NCBI GenBank assembly: GCA_001247695.2
Contig: LGRX02024671.1
Coordinates: 1 to 64,000 of the forward strand
Length of the DNA: 64,000 nt
Origin: Cymbomonas tetramitiformis
Lineage: Eukaryota; Chlorophyta; Pyramimonadophyceae; Pyramimonadales; Pyramimonadaceae
Direction of reading: 5' to 3'
Shown here piece by piece: positions 28,355-37,861 of the stretch. Each line of letters starts with the position of its first letter. The stretch's first letter is position 1. Below the pieces are notes generated by a model that had not been told where the DNA came from, did not search any database, and worked only from the letters and a program-made list of their open reading frames with translations. The position numbers and the translations under genes were made by a program.

Positions 28355-29365
28355 ATGTCTCTCGTTCCTCTCGACGGATTGCTCGCAGGCACGGCCGGCG
28401 CGTGTGCCAGTGAAATCGTGGCGGCCATGTACAACCACGACTCATTGGCACCTCTTGTCGTCCGCCTTCTGCGTAACAAAGCCTTCGTACGGTACGCTAG
28501 AGAAGACTACGCATGCAAGCGAGGCAGGTCTCCTGAATGGCTGGTGAGCTTCGTGATTTTCAACTACTTGGAGTTCATGGCCGTGCTCGCGGATAACCGG
28601 ACCGACAACGCTTACAGACGCTTTTTGCCTCCCCCCGTTGTGGACGTCGTCTGGCATGAACACCTACTCGACACCTTAGGATATCCAGCCTTTTGCATCG
28701 ACGTCGTGGGCGGCATGCTTCATCGCTATACCGATCAAGGCTTGTCTCAGAACAGACTTCATCGCATTTCTCGCATTATGGACACCATCTCCGCGTACGG
28801 CCGGGTGCCCCACGGTCAGAATTCCATCAATCGGCTCGTGCAGAATGGAATGTGGTGGTACGAGCTAACCCCCCCTCACGCGAGGGCGCCTCCTTCTGCG
28901 CACGTTGCCGCGTCGCCTCCGGCCGCGCAGGTCGGGGAGAAGGCGAACAACAGCAACAAGCGGGCCCGTCGTGTGCCCGAAGGGGACGTAGAGGTAGACG
29001 TAGAAGGTGGACGAAACGTGCCCTTCAAGGTTCGAGTCAAGCTTCTGGCCACCGGACAGCTGGTGACGTGCGACGTCAACGAGGACTCCACGATGCACGA
29101 CGTGGCCAAGCACGCCGCTACAGCCGTCGGATGCGACTGCGATCAACTGAAGCTGGTTTGCGAAGGCAAGCTTTACTACGGTGCTGCGCCCACGTCGGTT
29201 CCGTGCGGCGGCAAGTGCGGCTCCAAGGACGCGTTGATGTTTTATGCCGAGAAGTGCATAATCGAGCACAAGGAGCAAGTCATGACTCTCAAGCAGCTCG
29301 CAGTGGACAACGGAACCGTGTTTCATCAATCTTTGAAATTGGGGGGCTGGACGTTAGCACCGTGA
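28355..29365 (+). CDS. WHEH-motif domain protein fused to a ubiquitin-like domain
   Basis: The protein has 336 residues from the ATG at 28355, 95 bp after the TATA box. The N-terminal domain contains VVDVVWHEHLLDTLGYPAFC around Trp100-Cys116, then a helical region to GMWWYEL. The same domain occurs at 31121-31744 and 56011-56985. A Pro/Ala-rich linker with NKRARR follows. Residues about 220-305 fit a ubiquitin-like beta-grasp (FKVRVKLLATGQLVTCDVNEDSTM, helix, LKLVCEGKLYYG). The WH.H...DT..Y..FC pattern resembles DUF1399/glycine-rich-domain proteins of plants and protists, a match from memory by eye. The function is unknown; the His/Asp pattern may bind a metal. Confidence 0.8.
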   Translation: MSLVPLDGLLAGTAGACASEIVAAMYNHDSLAPLVVRLLRNKAFVRYAREDYACKRGRSPEWLVSFVIFNYLEFMAVLADNRTDNAYRRFLPPPVVDVVWHEHLLDTLGYPAFCIDVVGGMLHRYTDQGLSQNRLHRISRIMDTISAYGRVPHGQNSINRLVQNGMWWYELTPPHARAPPSAHVAASPPAAQVGEKANNSNKRARRVPEGDVEVDVEGGRNVPFKVRVKLLATGQLVTCDVNEDSTMHDVAKHAATAVGCDCDQLKLVCEGKLYYGAAPTSVPCGGKCGSKDALMFYAEKCIIEHKEQVMTLKQLAVDNGTVFHQSLKLGGWTLAP

Positions 29366-29688
29366 GGATATCGAGTGCCACTCGAAATCAAAACGCTGCT
29401 TTCTCACTTCTGAAACTCTGAAAAGTGGGTCGAGCCCCTTTGTGTGCGCGCTATAGCAGAGGGAGTAGCCCCTGGTGTTTTCACTAGCCTGCTTTGCAGG
29501 GATACCGCACTCTCAGGACTTTGTCTCCTTTGCTAGCGTAAATGTTTTATTATTATTATTTTCTCACAGGTACCTACCGAAACCGTGGTTTCATCCAAAC
29601 CACGCAGGGATTGCTGCGCTCGTGCAATCGACCGCGGCGGCTGGTCTTGGAAAGCGCGCCGGATCCGATGCCGCAACCGACATTTTTC
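29366..29688. other. Intergenic spacer
   Basis: Convergent 3' region between a plus and a minus gene. I see nothing structured here beyond short T-runs. Confidence 0.5.
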
Positions 29689-30639
29689 TTATCCTTTTCT
29701 CGATATTGTTTTTTGTCTGAGTGCCTCTGCTTCTCTGGGATTAAAGGATGCGTTCATCACGTCCCAACCCAATTTGGTACAATCCATTTCACCGCTGTTC
29801 ATAGAAACAAGTCGTCTGAATTCTTCCTTAATCTCGTTTGGGTACAATGATTGCTCACAGGCGCTTAATAAATCTTGCCTGTCTCTCTCGGATAAGTTTG
29901 CAAACTTGATTACGGGGTTCTGATCATTATACAATTTCCAGATTTTGCACAGCGCTGCTTTTGCGAGTTGACGTGGCGAACTACGCGCGTTTGCGTCCGG
30001 CTTTGCAAAATCTGGTTCTATAAACCTTTCATCCACATTGTAACATCCCCCCAACACCCGCACGATTTCTGAAAGATGTATTTCTGGTCCGAGCAACAAC
30101 GAATAAATAATTTGAGTGGCAGCGTCCTTTTTCAAGCTTTCCAAAGTAGCCTCGCCCGTGCTATGCAGATAAATGTACATAGCGAACAACACCGTGTTTG
30201 AAGTGTTGCAACCAGTTAGAATTTTCACATAGTTTCCGAATACCTGGGGAATACCTGCATATCGGTCGTTCATCTGTTTTCCCACGTATGCTAGGTACAT
30301 TTGTTTCAAGTGATTGCTTACATGCCTGTCGATCTCTTGTATTTCAATAAAGTGCCCAAGCATCTTATTTAAATCTACACCCGCAGTCAAAAACTCGTAT
30401 ATCGTCCAATACAGCTTCAATTTATTTGGTTCGTGCTTGAGCAAACCTTGAAGGAAAAGCTGCCTGTGATTCGTACCGTCGTCAGGTAAAAAATGAATTG
30501 TTGATTGTGCGATCCCTCTCATATATGTTGCACAACCAGACTCGTCTGTTGAAGAATTTGCGCCCGCACTCGCGGACGCTTCGTTGTTGTCGGCCATGCG
30601 CATGGTGGCAAACACGAAACATTGTTCGTCGATCGACAT
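29689..30639 (-). CDS. 316-residue unknown protein
   Basis: The protein starts at the ATG at 30639, about 70 bp after a minus-strand GTATAAATATG box (about 30704-30715). There is no GC-rich array. The N-terminus is Ser/Ala/Asn-rich. The rest is helical and cysteine-poor with segments such as YVKILTGCNTSNTVLFAMYIY and LAKAALCKIWKLYND. AT-richer than its array-bearing neighbours. No family recognised. Confidence 0.75.
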   Translation of the reverse strand: MSIDEQCFVFATMRMADNNEASASAGANSSTDESGCATYMRGIAQSTIHFLPDDGTNHRQLFLQGLLKHEPNKLKLYWTIYEFLTAGVDLNKMLGHFIEIQEIDRHVSNHLKQMYLAYVGKQMNDRYAGIPQVFGNYVKILTGCNTSNTVLFAMYIYLHSTGEATLESLKKDAATQIIYSLLLGPEIHLSEIVRVLGGCYNVDERFIEPDFAKPDANARSSPRQLAKAALCKIWKLYNDQNPVIKFANLSERDRQDLLSACEQSLYPNEIKEEFRRLVSMNSGEMDCTKLGWDVMNASFNPREAEALRQKTISRKG

Positions 30640-31120
30640 GACTCGCAGTAACTTTACGTGTCTTCAAAATTGGTCAGTGTCGTATGCTTATTTTCACCTT
30701 TACATATTTATACTACGCGAGATCCCGCGTGCACCCTGCGCGCGCGTAATTGCGGCGTGAAGAGCTGGCGAGAGTGCGGCAGTGTCAATCACCGTTACGG
30801 TTCCTAAATCGTATACTGCGGTGTATTTATATGTACCGTACCATCACCTCGACCATACCATCGTCATCACCGGTATTACCAAATATCGATTCGCCGTTGC
30901 GCGCCCGATGGAGAAGCTCGAGGCATCCCCACCTCTGGTTGTGGCAAACCACGCCCGCAGTATCCAGGTGCTCGAGCGAGCGGCACGGCGTCCTCGTTGC
31001 TTTCGTGCATGTCGATAATGTCTAATTCGGTCGAGTCGGTCGACATCCTCGACGCACCGACAGTGGTCGATTCGAACTTATTTTGGGAAACGTGCTTTCC
31101 TGCACGGTGTGGGTCTCGGA
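30640..31120. other. Intergenic spacer
   Basis: It holds the promoter of the minus gene (TATA near 30710) and unique sequence. A plus frame at 30782-31018 has no promoter or family pattern. Confidence 0.45.
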
Positions 31121-31744
31121 TTACTTGTGACACTTTGTCTTCGGTGCGGAAGGATCTTGCTCATTCGCCCCGGCGCGCCTCTTTCGAGACATCTCCTCCG
31201 ACGGCGCGTTCACCTCGGTGATCTCTTTTTCGTCGGGGAGGTCCTCGAAGAGGCGAGTGGGCCACCACAAGCCCCTTACGATCATCTCCCTGATACGCCG
31301 CTCACCCAGCCGCTTGCTGTACTCGATCGTGGTTCTCGCTCTGGACAGCTCCCGGAGAGCGACGTTTACGATAAGCGCACGGTTGGCGTTGTGATGCACG
31401 AATTCACCGAACTGCTCGGTGCAAAACGCCTGGTAACCTCTCGTGTCCACCACATGCTCGTGCCAAACCATACCGATAATCGGAGGTGGAGAGAGCCAAT
31501 CGCGGGAACCATCTTTATTTAGACAAAGCAAATACATGAACTCGCAATAATGCTCCACAAGCTCCAGCACGATCGGTCTCGAGCCTATCATATCCTTGCA
31601 CGGGTGATAGCGCAAACTGAGAAAATGTGCTTGCAAAAGACGCTCCTGTAAGTCGCGGATGGAGGCGTGCTCAAAAAACTCACGAATCACCTCTTGCCGC
31701 GGCCTTAGTTTCAACTGCTCAGACACGCTCGACGGGGCGGCCAT
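31121..31744 (-). CDS. WHEH-motif domain protein without ubiquitin-like tail
   Basis: The protein has 207 residues. The conserved block PPPIIGMVWHEHVVDTRGYQ lies around Trp94 and is followed by a helical region and GLWWPTRL. It aligns by eye with the proteins at 28355 and 56011 over the N-terminal domain. It ends in a basic tail (SRKRR) where the others carry a ubiquitin-like domain. A TATA box (CTTTATAAAG) sits at about 31839-31849, some 100 bp before the ATG at 31744. It may be a stand-alone or truncated family member. Confidence 0.78.
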   Translation of the reverse strand: MAAPSSVSEQLKLRPRQEVIREFFEHASIRDLQERLLQAHFLSLRYHPCKDMIGSRPIVLELVEHYCEFMYLLCLNKDGSRDWLSPPPIIGMVWHEHVVDTRGYQAFCTEQFGEFVHHNANRALIVNVALRELSRARTTIEYSKRLGERRIREMIVRGLWWPTRLFEDLPDEKEITEVNAPSEEMSRKRRAGANEQDPSAPKTKCHK

Positions 31745-31838
31745 GATCCTGCGAGAAGGTCCCGTGATCCGCTTGACGACGACGGTCGTTTTGCTGGAAG
31801 CTGTCGCAGATTGTGAACGAACCTCGTGACCTTCGACC

Positions 31839-31912
31839 CTTTATAAAGCATTTCTTTGTACCATCGACGCAGACGGCCGCCGCTGCGGTTGTCGGCCGCC
31901 GCTGCGGATGAA
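31839..31912 (-). promoter_or_regulatory. Short two-unit GC-rich array plus TATA box
   Basis: Two copies of GGCCGCCGCTGCGG lie at 31875-31908, upstream of the CTTTATAAAG box serving the minus gene at 31121-31744. This is the shortest array of the set. Confidence 0.55.
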
Positions 31913-32043
31913 AGAATAGCTCTCATCAGAACATCGATGCTCGGTGTTTCCGAATCTCTTGTTCACCTAAACCCTAAACAAGTTTTATGAATGCTGAACC
32001 ATTCGCGACGTCGGCGCATCTGGAACTATAGATACACACACCC

Positions 32044-33227
32044 ATGGAGATGCGCATGCTTTCGAGCGTGCGCCGGTTCACCATGTCGATGTGTATAGTC
32101 GAGAGCAAGTTCGCGCACCTGTCCACGAGTGACACGCCGATCGCAGCGAGCGCAAAGCTGGTCATGAGCATGGCCGCAGGTGATACAGAGCGTGAGGCGA
32201 TTACGGTTTCCGACAGTTCACCATCAGCATCGACAAAGACAACGTCGTCTGAAGCCGATTCCGGAGGTAAAGCTTCTGAAGTTCAAGGCGAATCCAAACG
32301 AGACTCGAATGACACGAAGCTTCTCGAAGAGGACGTTTCGGAAGAGGACGTTTCGGATGCTAAAGGAGCGCAGACAAAGAGACTGTCATTCGACTCGGAG
32401 GACCTGTGGAACGCGTAAGCGATTTTTAACTCTGCATCGACACATCAAACGCGACAGAGTGTACTGACACTCTTTTTCTCTTGACAGGCATCGCCTGTTC
32501 TATTTTTGGTTTGATGCACCTGAAGCATCCTCGGAACGAGACCAAATCGTGGGGAAGTTGAACAGAAACCCCGCGTGTGAGTATATATGCGATTTGTGAA
32601 GGTTTGCAACACGTTGTATCCGTTGCACCGTGCATGCATAGTGAGGTTCCCCTCTCCGCTTTTGATGGTGTACAGGGAACTTCGCGCGGGATGCCCCTAA
32701 TCCTCTTACGAGTAAAAAAAGACGCGTGGGTTCTGATGAACCAATCTTGATATACCGCGCCCTTAAGGTTGAAGCTCCCGAAGGTGAAACACGCCTTTGA
32801 TCGTCGAGTTTTTTTTGTGTGAAGGCTTTTTCCTCTGACGAATCGCGAGAACGAACGCGCAGCGCTTTCCTGGGCGACTGGCGATGAGATAAGCTCACTA
32901 TCGGCCTTCGAACTCTTAAAACGTTACGATCCGGATTGTGAAACCAAAAACGAGAAGATGTATCGTGAATTTGAGGTGCGTGTTGGAATCTCCAAGTGTG
33001 CCAACGTGTGTTAAACGCCTCCGCTTCGTCGCCAACAAAAAATGTATGTTGCGTACTCGGCTCTGATTTGTTCGCTTTCGCAGAAGGACGACAAGCTTTT
33101 GAGAAGCAAAAAAGCGAAGCATGATATGTTCTATCCTCGTACTCCAGAGGAGTGGCGCTTATACGGAGAAGAGGTAAAGTGGGACGAGGATTCGAGCGAC
33201 GAGGACCGGGAGGATAATATGTTCTAA
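32044..33227 (+). CDS. Five-exon spliced gene, charged protein of unknown function
   Basis: Proposed exons: 32044-32414, 32488-32576, 32676-32783, 32863-32975 and 33084-33227 (825 nt, 274 residues). Introns start GTAAGC, GTGAGT, GTGAAA and GTGCGT and end CAG after T-rich or mixed tracts (73, 99, 79 and 108 bp). Each junction keeps one open frame, and unspliced frames stop soon after every donor. Exon 1 is Ser/Thr/Glu-rich. Later exons encode LFYFWFDAPEAS, PLTSKKRRVGSDEPIL, FELLKRYDPDCETK and an acidic end DSSDEDREDNMF. The third acceptor is the least certain. The start ATG (32044, with others at 32050 and 32056) is not supported by a clear TATA. No domain recognised. Confidence 0.65.
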
Positions 33228-33269
33228 TATCCTCGTAATGAAAAGGAGAAGAGCTTATACGGAAAAAAG

Positions 33270-33338
33270 GAAAAAGAAAAAACCACGCCCGTCGGGCGTA
33301 TGAGTAAATGAATTTCCCCGGCCCTACTCTGGGCCGGA
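33270..33338 (-). repeat. Twin-hairpin element, copy 3
   Basis: The plus strand reads GAAAAAAGG-type A-run, CGCCCGTCGGGCG, linker TATGAGTAAATGAATTTCC, then CCGGCCC TACTCT GGGCCGG. It lies directly after the five-exon gene. Confidence 0.8.
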
Positions 33339-33366
33339 TTATGCGGAGAAGAAAGCGGAACCCTAA

Positions 33367-33418
33367 ACACGTCGGGCGTATGAGTAAATGAATTTCCCCA
33401 GCCCTACTCTGGGCTGGA
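33367..33418 (-). repeat. Twin-hairpin element, copy 4 (partial)
   Basis: It has only the right half of hairpin B but a complete hairpin A: CCAGCCC TACTCT GGGCTGG. Compared with copy 3, 50 bp away, the second stem pair changed from G-C to A-T on both sides. Confidence 0.75.
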
Positions 33419-33772
33419 AGAGGTTACTCGCAACAAAATGATGTGACCCTCCCTATTGGAAGCGTGATATTCGAAGGTGCACAGCTGTGCTGATGCAGGA
33501 TATACCTCGCCCATGCCGAAATAAACAGGCGAAGGGTGGTTAGACGCCGTCTTACAATACGTGGTGATCATCCGTGTGTCTTTCCGAAGTGCTGCCTGAT
33601 CTGTGTCAAGTTCGAGATTCAAATGGGAAACCCCCTTCTCGGTGACGTGTACGTCGCGCGCATTCGTTGCCTTATGAAAAAAGGAGTGCGCGAGAATTGT
33701 GATCGATTGTTTCCTGGAGACGTAGCAGCTGCCCTTCAACGTAAGTGTGCGGGTTTCAGGGCTTGTCGTCAC
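33404..33772 (-). CDS. Possible unknown gene, start undefined
   Basis: An open minus frame of 122 codons reads like protein (SITILAHSFFHKATNARDVHV, then SPVYFGMGEVYPASAQLC) and ends at a TAG inside the twin-hairpin copy 4. It begins with a non-ATG codon; the first in-frame ATG is about half-way. A 5' exon is possible but I could not find a consistent splice pair. Confidence 0.3.
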   Translation of the reverse strand: MTTSPETRTLTLKGSCYVSRKQSITILAHSFFHKATNARDVHVTEKGVSHLNLELDTDQAALRKDTRMITTYCKTASNHPSPVYFGMGEVYPASAQLCTFEYHASNREGHIILLRVTSSSPE

Positions 33773-33789
33773 CTTTCATCTCGGTGTTT

Positions 33790-35325
33790 GCGACGAGGTT
33801 CTCGGATCCTCGAAATTTAAAGCCGACACGTCTCTCTGTCATGTTGGTTCGCACGAAACCGAATTTTTGGGGATCACAAGTGCGACGATCATTTTGGCCG
33901 GACCGATCCGTGCGCGGCCGTCGTAAGTTGGTCGGTCGACCACCCCCTCCGAGAGTCGACCCTGATTTTTCCGTGCTCGAAACCGACTCATCGACTTTGG
34001 AAATTTTGTCGGTGAAGGAGGCGTTTGGGGCTCGACCTCGCCTTTCATCCCCGATTTTACGGCAAAAAACTGGAAATTTATGTCTTGACGGGCCCTCGAA
34101 ATTTCGACTCGACACGTCTCTCTCTCTCTCTCTCTGTCGGAATAATTTTCTTGTGAGACTCCGTGAGAGACCATGGGCGCGACGGATATTTTGACCGGAC
34201 CGATCCGTGCGCGGCCGTCATAAGTTGGTCGGTCGACCTCCCCTTCCGAGGGTCGACCCTGATTTTTCCGTGCTCGAAACCGACTCATCGACTTTGGAAA
34301 TTTTGTCGATGGAGGAGGCGTTTGGGGCTCGACCTCGCCTTTCATCCCCGATTTTACGGTAAAAAACTGGAAGTTTATGTCTTGACGGGCCCTCGAAATT
34401 TCGACTCGACACGTCTCTCTCTCTCTCTCGGTCGGAATAATTTTCTTGTGAGACTCCGTGAGAGACCATGGGCGCGACGGATATTTTGGCCGGACCGATC
34501 CGTGCGCGGCCGTCGTAAGTTGGTCGGTCGACCTCCCCCTCCGAGAGTCGACCCTGATTTTTCCGTGCTCGGAACCGGCTCATCGACTTTGGAAATTTTG
34601 TCGACGGAGGAGGCGTTTGGGGCTCGACCTCGCCTTTCATCCCCGATTTTACGGTAAAAAACTGGAAGTTTATGTCTTGACGGGCCCTCGAAATTTCGAC
34701 TCGACACGTCTCTCTCTCTCTCTCGGTCGGAATAATTTTCTTGTGAGACTCCGTGAGACCATGGACGCGACGGATATTTTGGCCGGACCGATCCGTGCGC
34801 GGCCGTCATAAGTTGGTCGGTCGACCTCCCCCTCCGAGAGTCGACCCTGATTTTTCCGTGCTCGGAACCGGCTCATCGACTTTGGAAATTTTGTCGATGG
34901 AGGAGGAGTTTGGAGCTCGACCTCGCCTTTCATCCCCGATTTTACGGCAAAAAAACTGGAAATTTGTGTCTTGACGGGCCCTCGAAATTTCGACTCGACA
35001 CGTCTCTCTCTCTCTCTCTCGGTCGGAATAATTTTCTTGTGAGACTCCGTGAGACCATGGACGCGACGGATATTTTGGCCGGACCGATCCGTGCGCGGCC
35101 GTCATAAGTTGGTCGGTCGACCTCCCCCTCCGAGAGTCGACCCTGATTTTTCCGTGCTCGGAACCGGCTCATCGACTTTGGAAATTTTGTCGATGGAGGA
35201 GGAGTTTGGAGCTCGACCTCGCCTTTCATCCCCGATTTTACGGCAAAAAAACTGGAAATTTATGTCTTGACGGGCCCTCGAAATTTCGACTCGACACGTC
35301 TCTCTCTCTCTCTCGCTTCTTTCGG
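33790..35325. repeat. ~295-bp macrosatellite, about five tandem units
   Basis: The landmark GTGAGACTCCGTGAGA recurs at 34153, 34448, 34743 and 35039, giving 295-296 bp spacing, with a diverged first unit from about 33790. Each unit has GACCGATCCGTGCGCGGCCG, GTTGGTCGGTCGACC and a CT-microsatellite. The period is not a multiple of three, so the ~100-codon frames that run through it are not a repeated protein. The function is unknown. Confidence 0.85.
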
Positions 35326-35696
35326 ATACGCCTCCCCGTACAAAAGGTTGGGAAGGGAAAACCTCCGACACGGATGTCGGTGTCGTGAAAAATCCCGCGT
35401 GACCGACCTGCACCGAGCTTTCGGAGTTCGGTTCATCGCGAACCCCTCCGAGAGCGAGCCTCCTTCTTTTCGCCCGCGAATCGACGGACTTCACCTCGGA
35501 GGAAATGGGACGATCGATGCCGGTTTTGCAGCTCGAATTCGATCACCACCCTCGTCGCCGCATCCGAATCACGCGAATTTCACAACCTCCCAACCTCAAT
35601 ATTTTGGATTGGGTCGCCTTTCTCTCTCTCTCTCTCCCTTCCTTTCGTGTCGCGTCGACCGCGTTTTCTTTGTGCGACTACCGAGTGACGGATATC
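35326..35696. other. Spacer between macrosatellite and array
   Basis: GC-rich unique sequence with a CT microsatellite at about 35620-35638. No supported gene. Confidence 0.5.
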
Positions 35697-36085
35697 ACGA
35701 TGACGCAGCGGCCGCCGCGCCTTCCACGATGACGCAGCGGCCGCCGTGCCTTCCACGATGACGCAGCGGCCACCGTGCCTTCCACGATGACGCAGCGGCC
35801 GCCGCGCCTTCTACGATGACGCAGCGGCCGCCGTGCCTTCCACGATGACGCAGCGGCCGCCGTGCCTTCCACGATGACGCAGCGGCCGCCGCGCCTTTCA
35901 CGATGACGCAGCGGCCGCCGTGCCTTCCACGATGACGCAGCGGCCGCCGCGCCTTCTACGATGACGCAGCGGCCGCCGTGCCTTCCACGATGACGCAGCG
36001 GCCGCCGTGCCTTCCACGATGACGCAGCGGCCGCCGCGCCTTTCACGATGACGCAGCGGCCGCCGTGCGGGTCCTTATGAAAAGG
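35697..36085. promoter_or_regulatory. 29-bp x13 GC-rich array plus TATA-like box
   Basis: Thirteen units of ACGATGACGCAGCGGCCGCC plus G(C/T)GCCTTCC span 35697-36068, the longest array. Variant positions (CGC or TGC, TTCC or TTTC or TTCT) recur in order, as if blocks of several units were duplicated. CCTTATGAAAAGG follows at about 36073-36085, and the ATG is at 36187. Confidence 0.7.
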
Positions 36086-36186
36086 CCGACGGCGCCCGAA
36101 TATCGCACAATTCAACTTTGAAGAAGCGTTCCAATTCGAACCCATCTTTGACTCTCTCATCTCAAGCCATTCTCGATATCGTCACC

Positions 36187-37443
36187 ATGAACGGCGAGAG
36201 CGATAGTAGCGTCGCGCAAGAGCTGGCGCGTGAAGGTTACGTAGTCAGGCGGCTGTTCGACGAGTCGCAGACGGACGCCCTGTGCGAGTCCTTCAAGCTA
36301 ACGCTCGGGCAATTGCCGGAGTACAAGGTGCGCGAAGACTGGCGTTACTCCAAAACCGGCTTCGGGGCCCTGGGCACGGCGAGCTCCTTCCACAACCGCT
36401 TCGTTCGCGCGATGCGGTTGGTCGCCCACGCGCAAATCGCTCCCGTCATGGCCGAGGTCGACGGCGTCGACGAGCTCCGCGCCTCGGTGGGACCCGTGCG
36501 CAACCCTCGACGCTGGCTGTTCCGTCAACGCTTTCGTGGTTATCGTCGTAGAGAGTCGACAGAGAAGCCGCGAAGGCTGCACCAGTTGTACGACCGCATG
36601 CTGGTGCGCACCGAAAACCAGCACCCCACCGCGGAGGATTGGCACCAGGATCTCAGCGTGTACAGCGACGGCGACACCGTCTACGGAGGTTGGATCGCCT
36701 TCACCGACCAGCAGGCGAGGCTCATCCCGCGCACGCAGCATCTGCACGCGCCCGGCGCGGGGTTCCAAAAAAAGAAGAAGGCCGAGTTGGATGAGGTGTT
36801 GCCTCACGCCCTGACGGTGGAGGTTCCTCGCGGCTGCATCTTCCTCATGAACCAGCGGTTGGTGCACGCGGTGCTGCCCTCCAAGATCCGCACGGATCCC
36901 ATGTGCCGACTTTTCACCGCCTGGCGTTTGACCCACGACGACCGGTCCCTGCTGGAGGTGGAGGATCGAAATCGGAACTCGAGACAGGACGGCTTGGGGG
37001 CGGCGCAGAAGCTGGACGACGTGATGCGCGAGATGGAGGTCCCCAAGATACCCTCCAATCAGCTGCCCTCGATGTACAACGTCCGAAACGTGGACGACCC
37101 GAAGCAGCGCGAGCGGCTGCGCTCGTGGTGTGAAGGTGGCATGCAGGACGCCGTGCGCACCCACGTCCCGATGTACGCGGACGGGAAGACCCCCAAACGA
37201 CCCAGAAACCTGCCACCGGAGCAGGCCTTCAAGATTCCGGAGCTGCACGCGCCGTCGATCTCGACCCTGCGCGGACTCCCGAGGGACGCCTTCGACCGCG
37301 CCATCCATTGGGAGCACCTTTTTCCCGAGTACGCCGCCGTCGAGCGCGCGATCTTGGAGCCGCATCGCCCTCGAGCGGTGTCGGCGGTGGAGCTGAAGAC
37401 CCTCGCCCGCGAGCTGTTGCCGGCTCTGGATGGCTTGAAGTAG
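36187..37443 (+). CDS. Phytanoyl-CoA-dioxygenase-like 2OG/Fe(II) oxygenase
   Basis: The protein has 418 residues from the ATG at 36187. The catalytic core is recognisable: EDWHQDL with His156 and Asp158, YGGWIAFTDQQARLIPRTQHL, IFLMNQRLVHAV with the second iron His at 227, and CRLFTAWRLT with the 2OG-binding Arg. This order fits the PhyH family, whose members hydroxylate small molecules or, in some microbes, proteins and natural products. The C-terminal ~150 residues (PTY...PEQAFKIPELHAPSISTL) have no domain I know. It is the second of three 2OG oxygenases in the window. Confidence 0.82.
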   Translation: MNGESDSSVAQELAREGYVVRRLFDESQTDALCESFKLTLGQLPEYKVREDWRYSKTGFGALGTASSFHNRFVRAMRLVAHAQIAPVMAEVDGVDELRASVGPVRNPRRWLFRQRFRGYRRRESTEKPRRLHQLYDRMLVRTENQHPTAEDWHQDLSVYSDGDTVYGGWIAFTDQQARLIPRTQHLHAPGAGFQKKKKAELDEVLPHALTVEVPRGCIFLMNQRLVHAVLPSKIRTDPMCRLFTAWRLTHDDRSLLEVEDRNRNSRQDGLGAAQKLDDVMREMEVPKIPSNQLPSMYNVRNVDDPKQRERLRSWCEGGMQDAVRTHVPMYADGKTPKRPRNLPPEQAFKIPELHAPSISTLRGLPRDAFDRAIHWEHLFPEYAAVERAILEPHRPRAVSAVELKTLARELLPALDGLK

Positions 37444-37861
37444 GAGACGGCTAGAGAGAGAGAGAGAGAGAGAGAGAGAACCTTCACATTGGGACTCGTA
37501 AAGAGTGTGTCTATTATCTATGATGGCGTCACTGTTTTCGCCTGCGTGTGTGACGGTCGTGCGTGAAAAAGTCCGTGTTCGGCTTTGTGCCGATACCCTC
37601 GGGATGTCGTTCATACGCGAACCGCCCGAGAAGATGGCCGCGCGGAGAGAGAGTGAGGCGCGCCTTGCTTTTCGCCCGAAGATCCCTCTAGACTCATCGA
37701 GCGTTCGTTCGATGCGTCCTCGGCGTCCGTGCGACGCATCCGTGCTGTGAGACCGTTTAAGAATGGGACAATCAGAACCGGTCTCAGTATATATACGCAC
37801 GGGCCTCGGATTCCATCCGCAACCGACAAAGGTGAAGCGATCGTGATCGGAACCGTTCTTC
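37444..37861. other. Intergenic spacer with GA microsatellite
   Basis: A (GA)n tract lies at about 37452-37480, directly after the oxygenase stop. A TATA-like AGTATATATACGC sits at about 37785-37797, 65-75 bp before the next ATG. No array. Confidence 0.55.

Noticed and set aside
31930..31985. Telomere-like TAAACCCTAAAC at about 31967
   Set aside because: Only one and a half units, internal and isolated.
33836..35494. Repeated ~100-140-codon frames in the 34-35 kb region
   Set aside because: The satellite unit is 295-296 bp, so the frame shifts between units; the peptides are not in-register repeats.
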